Shown in pieces: positions 36,180 to 44,763 of a DNA stretch of 64,000 nt. Numbering within the stretch: the stretch's first letter is position 1; each line of letters begins with the position of its first letter. Under the pieces are notes generated by a model, which saw only the letters and a list, made by a program, of their open reading frames with translations, was not told the DNA's origin and searched no databases. Source of the DNA: Stenotrophomonas sp. 704A1 (GTDB lineage Bacteria; Pseudomonadota; Gammaproteobacteria; Xanthomonadales; Xanthomonadaceae); the NCBI RefSeq assembly GCF_030549525.1, contig NZ_CP130831.1, forward strand, positions 2,877,501 to 2,941,500, written 5' to 3'. Made by a program: the position numbers and the translations under genes.

Positions 36180-38288
36180 ATGCCGCTCTCGTCGTACCGC
36201 CCCACCCCGTCGCTATTGTTCCTGGCCGTTTCCCTCGGCCTCGCCTCCACCGCCGCAGCCGCCCCGCAGGCCACCACCCTCGATGCCGTGCAGGTCACCG
36301 CCGCCGATGCCAGCGCCCAGGCCCGCGCGGCCCTGAAGCGCGTGCCCGGCGCCAGCAACCTCATCGACGTGGCCAAGGCCGATGGCCGCCTGTCCATCAG
36401 CGCCGATGTACTGGCCTACCAACCCGGCATCAGCGCGCAGTCGCCGGGCAACGAGGGCACCAAGGTTTCGATCCGTGGCTCGGGCATCAACCGGGGCCCG
36501 GGTGCGCACGCCTCGGGCATCGCCGTGTCGATCGACGGCCTACCGCTGACCGGCCCGGGTGGCACGCCTTACGAACTGCTGGAGCCGCTGTGGTTGTCGC
36601 GCGTGGAGGTGCTGCGCGGCGCCAACGGTTTCGAGCGTGGCGCGCTGGCGCTGGGCGGGGCGATCGACTACGTCAGCCGCAGCGGCCGTGATTCGGCCGG
36701 CGTGCAGCTGCACTACGAAGCCGGCAGCCGTGGCTACCAGAAGCGCGGCATCAGCTGGGGCGGCGTCAATGGTGATGTCGACTACTTCCTGGCCTACACC
36801 GATACCGAATTCGACGGTTACCAGCGCCATGCGCGGGGCGACGGCAAGGGCGCGATGGCGAATGTGGGATGGCAGATCACGCCCGATCTGCAGACGCGCT
36901 TGTTCGTGCGCTACCGCGAAACCGACCACGAAACGCCCGGGCGCCTGACCCGCGAGCAGATCCGCAACGACCCGCGTGCGGCCAACCCGGCCAACCTGGC
37001 CATCGATGCGCGTCGCCCGCAGCCGGGCAGCACCTGGGTAGGCAATGTCACCACGCTGCAGATCGATGAGGATTCCTCACTGCAGGCCGGGCTGGTCTAC
37101 CACAAGTACCCGATGGATCTGAACGAGAGCCTGTACCGCCAGCAGCTGGACTACGCCAACCTCAACGCCACGCTCGACTACCGTCGTCGCCACACGCTGT
37201 TCGGCCTGGACAGCGACACCACGGTCGGCCTGCGCGTCACCCACGACCTTGACGCCGATGTGCGCGAGTCGTTGCGCTTTGCCAGCAACGGCCATGCCGC
37301 CGGTACCCGCACGCGTGACTTCCGCCACCACGGCACCGACAGCACGCTGCACGTCGGCAATACCCTCACCTTCAATGACCGCCTGCGCATGCAGACCGGG
37401 CTGGCACTGATCAACACCCGTCGCGATGTGCAGGTGACCTGGCCTGCCAGTGGCGGCCGCCTGCGCGGGCACGACTGGGACTATGCGCCGCGACTGGGCG
37501 TCACCTGGCAGCACAGCGCGCAGACCCAGTGGTTCGGCAACCTCAGCCGTTCGGTGGAAGCACCGCACCCGTGGTCGATGATCTGGGGCTCGAACCAGTA
37601 CTTCGGGCCGGGCAACGGCCCGTCCACCGGCCGCCAGCGCGCGCCGGTGCCGATGCAGAACCAGACCGCCACCACGCTGGAACTGGGCGCGCGTGGTGAC
37701 GCGGCGCTGGGTCGCTGGGAACTGACCGGCTACTACGCCCACGTGAACCACGAACTGCTGAGCGTGGAACTGCAGCCGGTGCCGAACCTGTTCATCGCCG
37801 AAAACAACGCCAGCCCCACCGTGCACCGCGGCATCGAGGCCGGGTTGCACAGCACCTTGTGGCAGGCCGCGCCGGGACGCCTGACGTTGCGCCAGGCGTA
37901 TACCTTCAGCGATTTCCGTTATCGCCACGACGCGCGCTTCGGCAGCAACCGGCTGCCGGGCCTGCCGCAGCACAGCTACCAGGCCGAGCTGCGCTTCGAT
38001 CATGCCTCCGGAATGTATGCCGCGCTCAATACCGAATACGCCTCACGCATCGCGGTGGACTACGCCAACAGCTACTGGGCCGACAGCCATGTGATCTTCG
38101 GCAGCCGCATCGGCTACGACGCGCCCAGCGGCCGCTGGCAGCTGTGGGCGGAGATGCGCAACATCGGCGACCGCCATTACGCCGCCACGGTGACGCCCGG
38201 TTATGACGATGCCGGCCGGGATGTCGCGCGCTCGACGCCAGGTGAAGGCCGCGGCGTCTATGCGGGCATGCGCTGGCGCTTTGAATGA
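36180..38288 (+). CDS. TonB-dependent outer-membrane receptor
   Basis: 702 residues. Signal peptide about 1-27, then a TonB box (TTLDAVQVTA, about 32-41), a plug domain with NEGTKVSIRGSGINRGP and VLRGANGFERGALALGGAID, and a beta-barrel of alternating aromatic strands ending MRWRFE. The family's final aromatic is the penultimate residue here. Related receptors take up ferric citrate or siderophores; no ligand-specific neighbour (FecIR, periplasmic binding protein) is present to decide. No Fur box was recognised by eye in the 100 bp before it. The start ATG at 36180 lacks a clear ribosome site. Confidence 0.9.
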   Translation: MPLSSYRPTPSLLFLAVSLGLASTAAAAPQATTLDAVQVTAADASAQARAALKRVPGASNLIDVAKADGRLSISADVLAYQPGISAQSPGNEGTKVSIRGSGINRGPGAHASGIAVSIDGLPLTGPGGTPYELLEPLWLSRVEVLRGANGFERGALALGGAIDYVSRSGRDSAGVQLHYEAGSRGYQKRGISWGGVNGDVDYFLAYTDTEFDGYQRHARGDGKGAMANVGWQITPDLQTRLFVRYRETDHETPGRLTREQIRNDPRAANPANLAIDARRPQPGSTWVGNVTTLQIDEDSSLQAGLVYHKYPMDLNESLYRQQLDYANLNATLDYRRRHTLFGLDSDTTVGLRVTHDLDADVRESLRFASNGHAAGTRTRDFRHHGTDSTLHVGNTLTFNDRLRMQTGLALINTRRDVQVTWPASGGRLRGHDWDYAPRLGVTWQHSAQTQWFGNLSRSVEAPHPWSMIWGSNQYFGPGNGPSTGRQRAPVPMQNQTATTLELGARGDAALGRWELTGYYAHVNHELLSVELQPVPNLFIAENNASPTVHRGIEAGLHSTLWQAAPGRLTLRQAYTFSDFRYRHDARFGSNRLPGLPQHSYQAELRFDHASGMYAALNTEYASRIAVDYANSYWADSHVIFGSRIGYDAPSGRWQLWAEMRNIGDRHYAATVTPGYDDAGRDVARSTPGEGRGVYAGMRWRFE

Positions 38289-38334
38289 TGGCCGCAGGCG
38301 GCGCCGGGTGTGATCCCGCGCCGCCGTTTCACGT

Positions 38335-38853
38335 TCAGCCGATACGCCAGGATGGCAGGCGCTCGCTGCGCTTCCAGATGGAAGGCGCCACGCCGATCAA
38401 TACGAGTGCCGCCAACCACTTCGGCGACGTACTCAACAGCGTCGTGCCGAGCGAGCCGTCGCTGGGCGCGAGCTGCTCGTGCCACGGGTTGTAGCCGAGG
38501 TAGACGATGCTGCCTGCCCACCACAGCAGCGCCACACCGATGCCCACCAGCAGCAGGGCCAGCGTACGGCAGCTCCAGCGCTGCGACGTGGTGCCCCATT
38601 CCCGCGAGGCCGCGATCAGCAGCCCCACCATCAACAGCGATACCAAGGCCACCAGGCCGATATCGACCTTGTGCCCGATACGCTCATACGTGCAGCCGCG
38701 GCAGTGCGCCTCTTCGGCTGCGGTGACGGCGTCGGCAGCGTCGGCCTGCCCGGCTGCGGGCTGCGCCAGCGCTGCAAACGGCATCAATACCGCCAGCAGC
38801 GTCATCATCATCCAACGAAACAACGTCCTGTTCCTGCGTGCAGCGACATCCAT
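38335..38853 (-). CDS. Exported membrane protein of unknown function
   Basis: 172 residues from ATG 38853 with GAGGAAG upstream. Signal peptide (RWMMMTLLAVLMPFAALAQP), a short region with HCRGC (possible disulfide or metal site), then three hydrophobic helices: DIGLVALVSLLMVGLLIAA, LALLLVGIGVALLWWAGS and LAALVLIGVAPSIW. Ala/Asp-rich between the signal and the first helix. I recognise no family. Convergent with the receptor gene; its start is 317 bp from the rightward gene at 39171. Confidence 0.7.
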   Translation of the reverse strand: MDVAARRNRTLFRWMMMTLLAVLMPFAALAQPAAGQADAADAVTAAEEAHCRGCTYERIGHKVDIGLVALVSLLMVGLLIAASREWGTTSQRWSCRTLALLLVGIGVALLWWAGSIVYLGYNPWHEQLAPSDGSLGTTLLSTSPKWLAALVLIGVAPSIWKRSERLPSWRIG

Positions 38854-39170
38854 GCGCTCTTCCTCGTCAGTGGTTGTACGTCCATTGGCCGCAGCACGCG
38901 GCCGTCCCCTACCCGCCCAGACGGCGTTGCAGGCGAAATCGTCGGGACACCGATCCCAGGCAACCGCGATCATAGCCCACTGCCCGTCGCCACTGACAAC
39001 CGGCCGGGTCAGAGGGGCGAACGGGTCATAGGCATGAGACGGCCCTCGCACCGTTGAACCGCACCCCTGCTTCGGCAGCGCTCGAAGCTCCGCGCCTTCC
39101 ATCTACTGCGCACCGGCCGATGCGGCGGCTGGATATCATGGTCTGCCACCAGAAAAGCAGGCTCCACGGC
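38854..39170. other. 317-bp divergent intergenic stretch
   Basis: Between two divergently oriented small membrane-protein genes. Frames extend into it, but the start sites chosen on both sides are supported by ribosome sites or signal peptides. It should hold two promoters; none is clear by eye and no RNA gene or repeat is seen. Confidence 0.4.
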
Positions 39171-39482
39171 ATGCACGCTTCCCAGTTCACCCGCGCCACT
39201 GCCCTGGTGATGTTCGTCCCAATGATGGGCCTCGCCGGTTGGGGCTCGTGGTTTGGTAGCCGCTGCTTCAGCGATGGCTGCCTCGGCGTCCTGTTGGCAT
39301 GGCTTGCCGCCGTGGTTGCGTTTGCGGTGCAGGCGTTGCTGGTACTCCCGACGCATGCCTGGCTCCTCAAGCGCCAGGGAGCGCCCGCCTCCCGCAGCTA
39401 CCTTCGCTGGTTGGGTGCGTCGGCCATCGCTGCCGTCCTGCCCATCCTGCTCGGCTGGGGCTACCTGATGATCTTCAGATGA
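39171..39482 (+). CDS. Small membrane protein
   Basis: 103 residues from ATG 39171 (MHASQFTRATALV). Three hydrophobic stretches are visible: ALVMFVPMMGLAGWGSWF, GVLLAWLAAVVAFAVQALLVL and AIAAVLPILLGWGYLMIF, with a Cys pair between the first two (CFSDGC) that could form a disulfide. No family recognised. Its short distance (33 bp) to the TetR gene on the opposite strand makes the two convergent. Confidence 0.55.
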   Translation: MHASQFTRATALVMFVPMMGLAGWGSWFGSRCFSDGCLGVLLAWLAAVVAFAVQALLVLPTHAWLLKRQGAPASRSYLRWLGASAIAAVLPILLGWGYLMIFR

Positions 39483-39515
39483 CCTGCTGCGCGTGTCCCG
39501 CACACGGATAGCCGG

Positions 39516-40091
39516 TCACGGCGGCGTGGTCGCCTTCAGCAGCTGCGCAGCCACCTGATCAAACGGCGCAATGTCCTGCAGCGCGCGGCTCATCGCCACC
39601 GCGCCTTCCACGCTGGCAATCACCAGACTGGCCAGCCCGGACGCTGCGACAGGCGCGTGCCCATCGGCGACGAACGCGTCAGCCAGGTGGCCCTGCCAGC
39701 GAGCGAATACCTCGGCGGCGGCGGCGCGCGGCTGGCTGGGCGTCGAGTCCACCGGCTCTTCCACCGCCGCCGCCAGCACCGGGCAGCCGGCTCGGAAATC
39801 GGTGCGCAGCAGCCGCTCGCGCCACATGGCCAGGAACTGCTGCAGGCCGTGCACCGCCCCGCCCTTCAACAGCTCCACAAGCAGCGCGTCCACCTTGTCG
39901 CCGGCCATGTGGGTGGCGCGCGCCAGCAACTCCTGCTTGCCGCCGGGAAAGTGGTGGTAGGTCGAACCCAGCGGCGCCTCCGCAAGCTTGGTCACTTCAC
40001 GGATGCTGGTGGCATTGAGACCCACACGCGCCAGCATCTGTGCCGCGGCATCCATCACGCGTTGAGGGGCATCAGAGGGGCGCGGGCTCAC
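39516..40091 (-). CDS. TetR-family regulator (YxaF/LmrA-like)
   Basis: 191 residues. N-terminal helix-turn-helix: DAAAQMLARVGLNATSIREV then EAPLGSTYHHFPGGKQELL, with the hallmark TYHHFPGG. The C-terminal domain carries GCPVLAAAVE, typical of the YxaF/LmrA group, which respond to flavonoids or drugs and repress export or modification genes. Divergent from the thioesterase-like gene (68-bp gap), the likely target. Effector unknown. Confidence 0.9.
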   Translation of the reverse strand: MSPRPSDAPQRVMDAAAQMLARVGLNATSIREVTKLAEAPLGSTYHHFPGGKQELLARATHMAGDKVDALLVELLKGGAVHGLQQFLAMWRERLLRTDFRAGCPVLAAAVEEPVDSTPSQPRAAAAEVFARWQGHLADAFVADGHAPVAASGLASLVIASVEGAVAMSRALQDIAPFDQVAAQLLKATTPP

Positions 40092-40159
40092 GGCGGCTCC
40101 TTGCCAGGTCAGTCGCCATAGACTAGCGTATCGGCGTCATTATTACAGTCGTCATAACC

Positions 40160-40705
40160 ATGAATCTCTGGTTCCGCCTGCTGCACCTGCTGCTGTGCAG
40201 CATGTTCCGGCCGAAGCTGGAGGCACCCTTCGGCGTCTCGCGGCTGCCGTTCCGGGTACTGCCCAACGACCTGGACAGCAACCTGCACATGACCAACGGC
40301 CGCTACTGGAACATCTTCGACCTGGGCCGGCTGGACCTGATCCTGCGCATGGGCCTGGGCAGGGTCGCGCTGCGCGAGAAGTGGGCGCCGATCGTCGGTG
40401 CTGGCACCATCCAGTTCCGCCGCGAACTGAAGCCGTTCCAGCGCTTCACCCTGGAAACGCGGCTGGCCGGCTGGGTAGGTACCCGGGTGATCATGGAGCA
40501 GCGCGTGCTGGTCGGCCCCGAGCAGAAGGTGGCCACCCGCGCCCTGCTGGTGACCGGCATCTACGACCGTCGTGCGCGCCAGTTCGTGGGCATGCAGCGG
40601 ATGATGGAGGCCATCGGGTGCCCGACGCCGCCGTCGCCGCCGCTCAGTGCGGCGGCCGAGGCGCTGCTGGCCGCCGATGCGGCGTTGAAGCGGGACGACG
40701 GCTGA
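40160..40705 (+). CDS. Hot-dog fold thioesterase-like protein (THEM6/YbgC-related)
   Basis: 181 residues. The N-terminal helix LWFRLLHLLLCSMF may be a membrane anchor. The fold follows with RVLPNDLDSNLHMTNGRYW (catalytic-type Asp and the HxxN segment), DLGRLDLILRMG, then RRELKPFQRFTLETRLAGW and EQRVLVGPEQKVATRALLVTG. It resembles acyl-CoA thioesterases and the THEM6-type family. The substrate is unknown. Overlapping control region with the divergent TetR gene suggests regulated expression, perhaps for detoxifying a fatty acyl or aromatic thioester. Confidence 0.82.
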   Translation: MNLWFRLLHLLLCSMFRPKLEAPFGVSRLPFRVLPNDLDSNLHMTNGRYWNIFDLGRLDLILRMGLGRVALREKWAPIVGAGTIQFRRELKPFQRFTLETRLAGWVGTRVIMEQRVLVGPEQKVATRALLVTGIYDRRARQFVGMQRMMEAIGCPTPPSPPLSAAAEALLAADAALKRDDG

Positions 40706-40711
40706 GGCACA

Positions 40712-41845
40712 TCAGCCTGCCTCCGGCAGGTTCTTGGTCACGCAGTGGATGCCGCCGCCGCCACCGGCGATCGCGTCGATGTCCACCTGCTCGATCACGC
40801 GGCCGGGATACAGTTCTTCCAGCAGTTCACGGCAGTAGCCATCGGCTGCGTCGTCACCGAACTGCGGCGCGACCACCGCGCCGTTGATCGGCAGGTAGTT
40901 GATGTAGCCCCGTGCCAGATCGTCGTTGTCGCGCGAATGCACGTTGTCGCGCCCGCCCAGCGGCGGCGGCAGCGTATACACCTGCAGGCGGCGGCCATCG
41001 GCATCGGTGGCCCCGCGCAGGATCTGCAGATGCTCGCGGGTCAGGTCGTAGTCGTAGGACTGCGGATCATTGTCCAGGTTGGCGATGACCACGCCCGGGC
41101 GCACGAAGCGCGCATAGAAATCGACGTGCGCATCGGTGATGTCCTTGCCGGCGATACCCGGCAGCCAGATCACCTTGCGCAGGCCCAGGTGATGCTTCAG
41201 CTCGGCCTCGATATCCGCGCGCGACCAGTCGGGATTGCGGTTGCGGTTGACCCAGCAGCTTTCGGTGAGGATGGCCGTGCCGTGGCCATCGACTTCGATG
41301 CCGCCGCCCTCGCCCACCAGATCGCTTTCCAGCAGCGTTGCGCCGGTCACCTGTGCCAGCCACGGTGCCACCGCGCCATCGTTGCGCGCGCTCTGCTTGC
41401 CACCCCAGCCATTGAAGTTGAAATCGACCAGGCCCAGCCCGCCCTTGCCGTCGGTGACGAAACAACCACCGTAATCGCGCACCCAGATGTCATCCAGCGG
41501 CACCTCGAGGAACTCGATGTTGTCGCGGCCGCAGCGGTCCTGCGCCTGCTTGCGTTGCGCCGGGCGGCACAGCACGCTGACCGGCTGGTGGCCGGCGATG
41601 GTGCGGGCCAGGCGGGCCACGGCGGTGTTCACCGCGTCGGCCTGCGCGCCCCACACCTGAGGCTGGGCGGCGAAGGCCAGGAACACGCGCTCCTGCGGAC
41701 CATGTTCATCGGGCATGCGCCACAGGCCTGCACCCGGTTCCGCCGCAGCCACGCGCCCCGGTAGGCCGGCCAGGCCCAGAGCAGCCAGGCCGCCAAGACC
41801 GGCGGCGCCCGCCAGTTGGGTGAGGAAGTGACGACGGTTGCTCAT
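40712..41845 (-). CDS. Exported agmatine deiminase-family protein (Tat substrate)
   Basis: 377 residues from ATG 41845. The start NRRHFLTQLAGAAGLGGLA is a twin-arginine type signal (RR followed by F-L), so the protein is probably exported folded. The body is an amidinotransferase-type fold: PLDDIWVRDYGG (about 117-128, substrate guanidino-binding), the VDFNFNGWGGK segment, LVGEGGGIEVDGHG, DAHVDFYARFV, and the C-terminal catalytic Cys in GGGGGIHCVTKNLPEAG. Agmatine deiminases make N-carbamoylputrescine; peptidyl-arginine deiminases of the Porphyromonas type are related and exported. The Tat signal argues for action in the periplasm. Divergent from a LysR regulator. Confidence 0.88.
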   Translation of the reverse strand: MSNRRHFLTQLAGAAGLGGLAALGLAGLPGRVAAAEPGAGLWRMPDEHGPQERVFLAFAAQPQVWGAQADAVNTAVARLARTIAGHQPVSVLCRPAQRKQAQDRCGRDNIEFLEVPLDDIWVRDYGGCFVTDGKGGLGLVDFNFNGWGGKQSARNDGAVAPWLAQVTGATLLESDLVGEGGGIEVDGHGTAILTESCWVNRNRNPDWSRADIEAELKHHLGLRKVIWLPGIAGKDITDAHVDFYARFVRPGVVIANLDNDPQSYDYDLTREHLQILRGATDADGRRLQVYTLPPPLGGRDNVHSRDNDDLARGYINYLPINGAVVAPQFGDDAADGYCRELLEELYPGRVIEQVDIDAIAGGGGGIHCVTKNLPEAG

Positions 41846-41950
41846 GTCAGGCTCCAGGGCGGGTGTGGGATGGGCGCTATGCTGCGCTTGCCGACACATA
41901 AGAACAAACGATAGATTCAGCGATCAATTGAACAGTTCTACTTATCTGAA

Positions 41951-42838
41951 ATGCTCAAGCACTGGCCACCGCTGAACGCCCTGAGGGGTTTCGAAGCCGC
42001 CGCCCGGCTCGGCAGCTTCCATCGTGCGGCCGAGGAACTGCACCTGACCCAGTCGGCCATCAGCCAGCAGATCCGGGGCCTGGAAGCGTCGCTGCAGCAG
42101 CCGTTGTTCTTCCGGCAGGGCCGCAGCGTCACCCTCACCGATGCTGGCATCGACCTGCTGGAGACGACCCAATCGCTGCTGCGGCAGCTGGCCAGCGGCA
42201 TCCGCCGGCTCGATCAGTACCGCAAGCCGAATCAACTGATCGTCAACACCAGCCCGGCATTCGCGCGCCATTGGCTGGTGCCGCGCCTGGCCGGATTCCA
42301 CCGCCTGCATCCCGATGCCGATCTGTGGCTGCTGACCAGCGAAGAAGCGCCGGACATGACCACACAGACGCTCGATGTGGCCGTACGCGATGATCTCGAC
42401 TCACAGGCGCAGTGCCAACACCGCGTGCTGCTGCAGGACCGCCTCTACCCGGCCTGCCATCCCGACCTGCTGTCCACGCCCGTGCACGAGCGCCTGACGC
42501 TGCATGGCGAACGCGAAATGGATTGGAGCCAATGGCAGGTGCAAGGGGGAGCCGACGTCGGCCAGCGCCGCGAAGGCATGAACTTCTCCGAGCCCGGGCA
42601 ACTACTGGATGCCGCCTGCCACGGGCTGGGCATCGCCCTGGTCAGCGAGCTGCTGGCGGCACGCGCCTGCGAACAAGGCCTGCTGCAGCCGCTGGATGAG
42701 GCACGCGTGCGCGGCCCACGCTGGAGCTGGCTGGTGCATGAGGACAGCGCGGCCGATCCGCTGGTGATCAGTTTCTGTGAGTGGCTGCTGGCGAGCCTGC
42801 CCGCTGGCGCTGCATGTGCTGCTCCAGCGCGCGCTTGA
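41951..42838 (+). CDS. LysR-family regulator (GcvA-like)
   Basis: 295 residues. DNA-binding part: ALRGFEAAARLGSFHRAAEE, then LHLTQSAISQQIRGLE and the PLFFRQGRSVTLTDAG wing, close to the GcvA/AmpR branch. Effector domain 95-295 with FARHWLVPRLAGFHRLHPDA. The 105-bp gap to the divergent deiminase gene probably holds its binding site. The final 71 bp overlap the convergent SGNH-hydrolase gene, so the C-terminal tail (PAGAACAAPARA) is shared in antisense with its end. The overlap is unusual; the tail may be a read-through artefact. Confidence 0.88.
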   Translation: MLKHWPPLNALRGFEAAARLGSFHRAAEELHLTQSAISQQIRGLEASLQQPLFFRQGRSVTLTDAGIDLLETTQSLLRQLASGIRRLDQYRKPNQLIVNTSPAFARHWLVPRLAGFHRLHPDADLWLLTSEEAPDMTTQTLDVAVRDDLDSQAQCQHRVLLQDRLYPACHPDLLSTPVHERLTLHGEREMDWSQWQVQGGADVGQRREGMNFSEPGQLLDAACHGLGIALVSELLAARACEQGLLQPLDEARVRGPRWSWLVHEDSAADPLVISFCEWLLASLPAGAACAAPARA

Positions 42839-43610
42839 CCGCCGCCTCGGCCAGCGGCGCCATCAGTGCGTAGCCCGTTGCCGTCGGGTGCACACCGTCC
42901 GTCGCCAGCGGTGCATCCAGCCCACCGGCGCTGTTGGCCATCGGCGTGTAGTAGTCCAGATAGACCAGCTGCTGCGCATCGGCATAGCGCTTCAATGCCG
43001 TGTTCAATGCACGCACCTTGGGCGCAGGTGCTGTGCCCGGCAGCCACGGGTACTCGCTGACCGGGAGCACTGACGCCAGCACCACGCCGATGCCGCGTGC
43101 CCTGGCCAGGTCGACCATGGCATGCAGGTTGTCCTCGATCATCGCCTGCGTGGACGGGCCGGTGTTGCCGGCGATGTCGTTGGTGCCGGCCAGGATCACC
43201 ACCACCTGTGGCTTCAGCGCCAGCACGTCCTGCGGGAAGCGCACCAGCATCTGTGCCGTGGTCTGGCCACCAATACCGCGGTTCAGGTAACCCTTGCCGG
43301 GAAAGAACGCATCGCTGCCTTCGGCGCCCCAGCCTTCGGTGATCGAGTCGCCGAAGAACACCACGCGCGGCTGGCCCGGCACCGCTGCAGGCAGTCGCGC
43401 ATTGGCATCGCGGTAGCGCTGCAGCTGCGGCCAATCGGCCAAGCGCTGCTGCATGAAGCGCACCTCGTCGGGGCGCAGCTGTTCGACAGGCTTCAACAGC
43501 AGCGGATTGACTGCGCTCGATTCAGCGCCAATCGCCGGTACGGTCAAGGCCATGGCCCAGGCGATGGCGGCCATTGCGGCCATTGCGGCAAGCACAACAG
43601 GACTACGCAT
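42768..43610 (-). CDS. Exported SGNH/GDSL hydrolase
   Basis: 280 residues. Signal peptide about 1-29. The four consensus blocks are present: block I GDSITEGWG (catalytic Ser), block II RGIGGQTTAQML (Gly), block III LAGTNDIAGN (Asn), block V DGVHPTATGY (catalytic Asp and His). Members cleave ester or acetyl groups of carbohydrates and lipids; the specificity is not seen. Convergent overlap of 71 bp with the LysR gene. The C-terminal tail contains RQRAGSPAATHRN. Confidence 0.9.
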   Translation of the reverse strand: MRSPVVLAAMAAMAAIAWAMALTVPAIGAESSAVNPLLLKPVEQLRPDEVRFMQQRLADWPQLQRYRDANARLPAAVPGQPRVVFFGDSITEGWGAEGSDAFFPGKGYLNRGIGGQTTAQMLVRFPQDVLALKPQVVVILAGTNDIAGNTGPSTQAMIEDNLHAMVDLARARGIGVVLASVLPVSEYPWLPGTAPAPKVRALNTALKRYADAQQLVYLDYYTPMANSAGGLDAPLATDGVHPTATGYALMAPLAEAAVKRALEQHMQRQRAGSPAATHRN

Positions 43611-43658
43611 GGAGAACCTCCCGATTCATCGGATCAGTCTAGCGTCCTGCGCCCGCGC

Positions 43659-44621
43659 TCAGCGCGCCGGCGCGCGCGCCGCCACGCCGGTCACCTTCGC
43701 CGGCATCCACATGCCCGGCGTCCAGCCGCTGGCGGCCAGGATCGCCTTCGGGTCGTCCTGCTCGATCAGCGCGCGGACGGCATCGTGCTTGTTGCTGGCC
43801 TGCAGGTAGTACGCCTTGGCGATGCGATAGCCCACCCAGTACCCCAGGTCGTACGGCTCCTGCGAGCCCGGGGTGTAGTTGTAGATCCAGGGCTTCAGAT
43901 CGGTGCTGTCCAGGTCCAGCGCAAAGGCGCTTTCGATATGCACTTCCCGGCCGCGTGTCCACGCCGCATGGCGTCCATTGCCGACGTTGCCGGAAATCAG
44001 TTCCGCGATGAACTCGGCAATGCCCTCGCCCAGCGACTCGCGCAGTACCGTCGCCCGCGGATCTCCCGGCTGATACTCGCCGACCCCGGTCTGCTGGATG
44101 TGCACGTACTCATGCGCGATCACATGCACGAAGCGGTCCTGCGCGTTGGGATTCATGAAATCGGCCGCGCACAGCGCTTCCAGGCCGATGACCACGCCCG
44201 TGCGGTGGGTCATGCCCACCGGCTTGCTGCGGCCGACCACGATCGCCACCGGCGGGAACGTCGCCTGCGGGTAGATCGCCTGCAGCTTGGCAAACACCTG
44301 GACCAGCCGCTGGCGCACGGCCGGCAGCTCGGCCAGGCAGGCGCGGCCGGTGGCGTACATCATCGGGTCGCGCGCCATCGCATCGGCGATGCGCTGCGCG
44401 GTCACCCTGCGCAGCTTGGCGAATTCAAGCAGGCTCGGCGTGCCCTCGGCCAGGTACTGCTCCAGCTGGGACACACTGGGTTTGCCGGCGGTTGCTTCGT
44501 ACAGTGCGTAGAAGCGGGTGGCGTCGGTGGTCAGGATCTCCGGCCCCGGCGCTGCGGCGTGGGCGGAGCCAAGCACCCCGCCGATGGCCAGGGCAAGCAG
44601 GCAACGCAACGACACGAACAT
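43659..44621 (-). CDS. Exported zinc-protease-like protein (HExxH; DUF2268-like)
   Basis: 320 residues from ATG 44621, which starts a signal peptide (SLRCLLALAIGGVLGSAHAA); the longer frame upstream is not protein-like. HVIAHEYVHIQQTG (about residues 165-178) contains the HExxH zinc motif, with a Glu-rich helix (LGEGIAEFIAELISG) about 30 residues later that can hold the third ligand, as in DUF2268-type predicted proteases. The C-terminal ~100 residues include YDLGYWVGYRIAKAYY. The substrate is unknown. Divergent from the gene at 44764. Confidence 0.82.
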   Translation of the reverse strand: MFVSLRCLLALAIGGVLGSAHAAAPGPEILTTDATRFYALYEATAGKPSVSQLEQYLAEGTPSLLEFAKLRRVTAQRIADAMARDPMMYATGRACLAELPAVRQRLVQVFAKLQAIYPQATFPPVAIVVGRSKPVGMTHRTGVVIGLEALCAADFMNPNAQDRFVHVIAHEYVHIQQTGVGEYQPGDPRATVLRESLGEGIAEFIAELISGNVGNGRHAAWTRGREVHIESAFALDLDSTDLKPWIYNYTPGSQEPYDLGYWVGYRIAKAYYLQASNKHDAVRALIEQDDPKAILAASGWTPGMWMPAKVTGVAARAPAR

Positions 44622-44763
44622 GGCTCCGTCCTTGGTGGGGTGTACGCGAAGCGCGCAATCTACCACTGCGGCCCACCATGCGCAGCGGTATCGTGCAGCC
44701 CCGGGTACCGCTGTGCCAGACTCGCCACGGCACGCTGCCAAGGGAACCACAGGAGAAGCCCGG

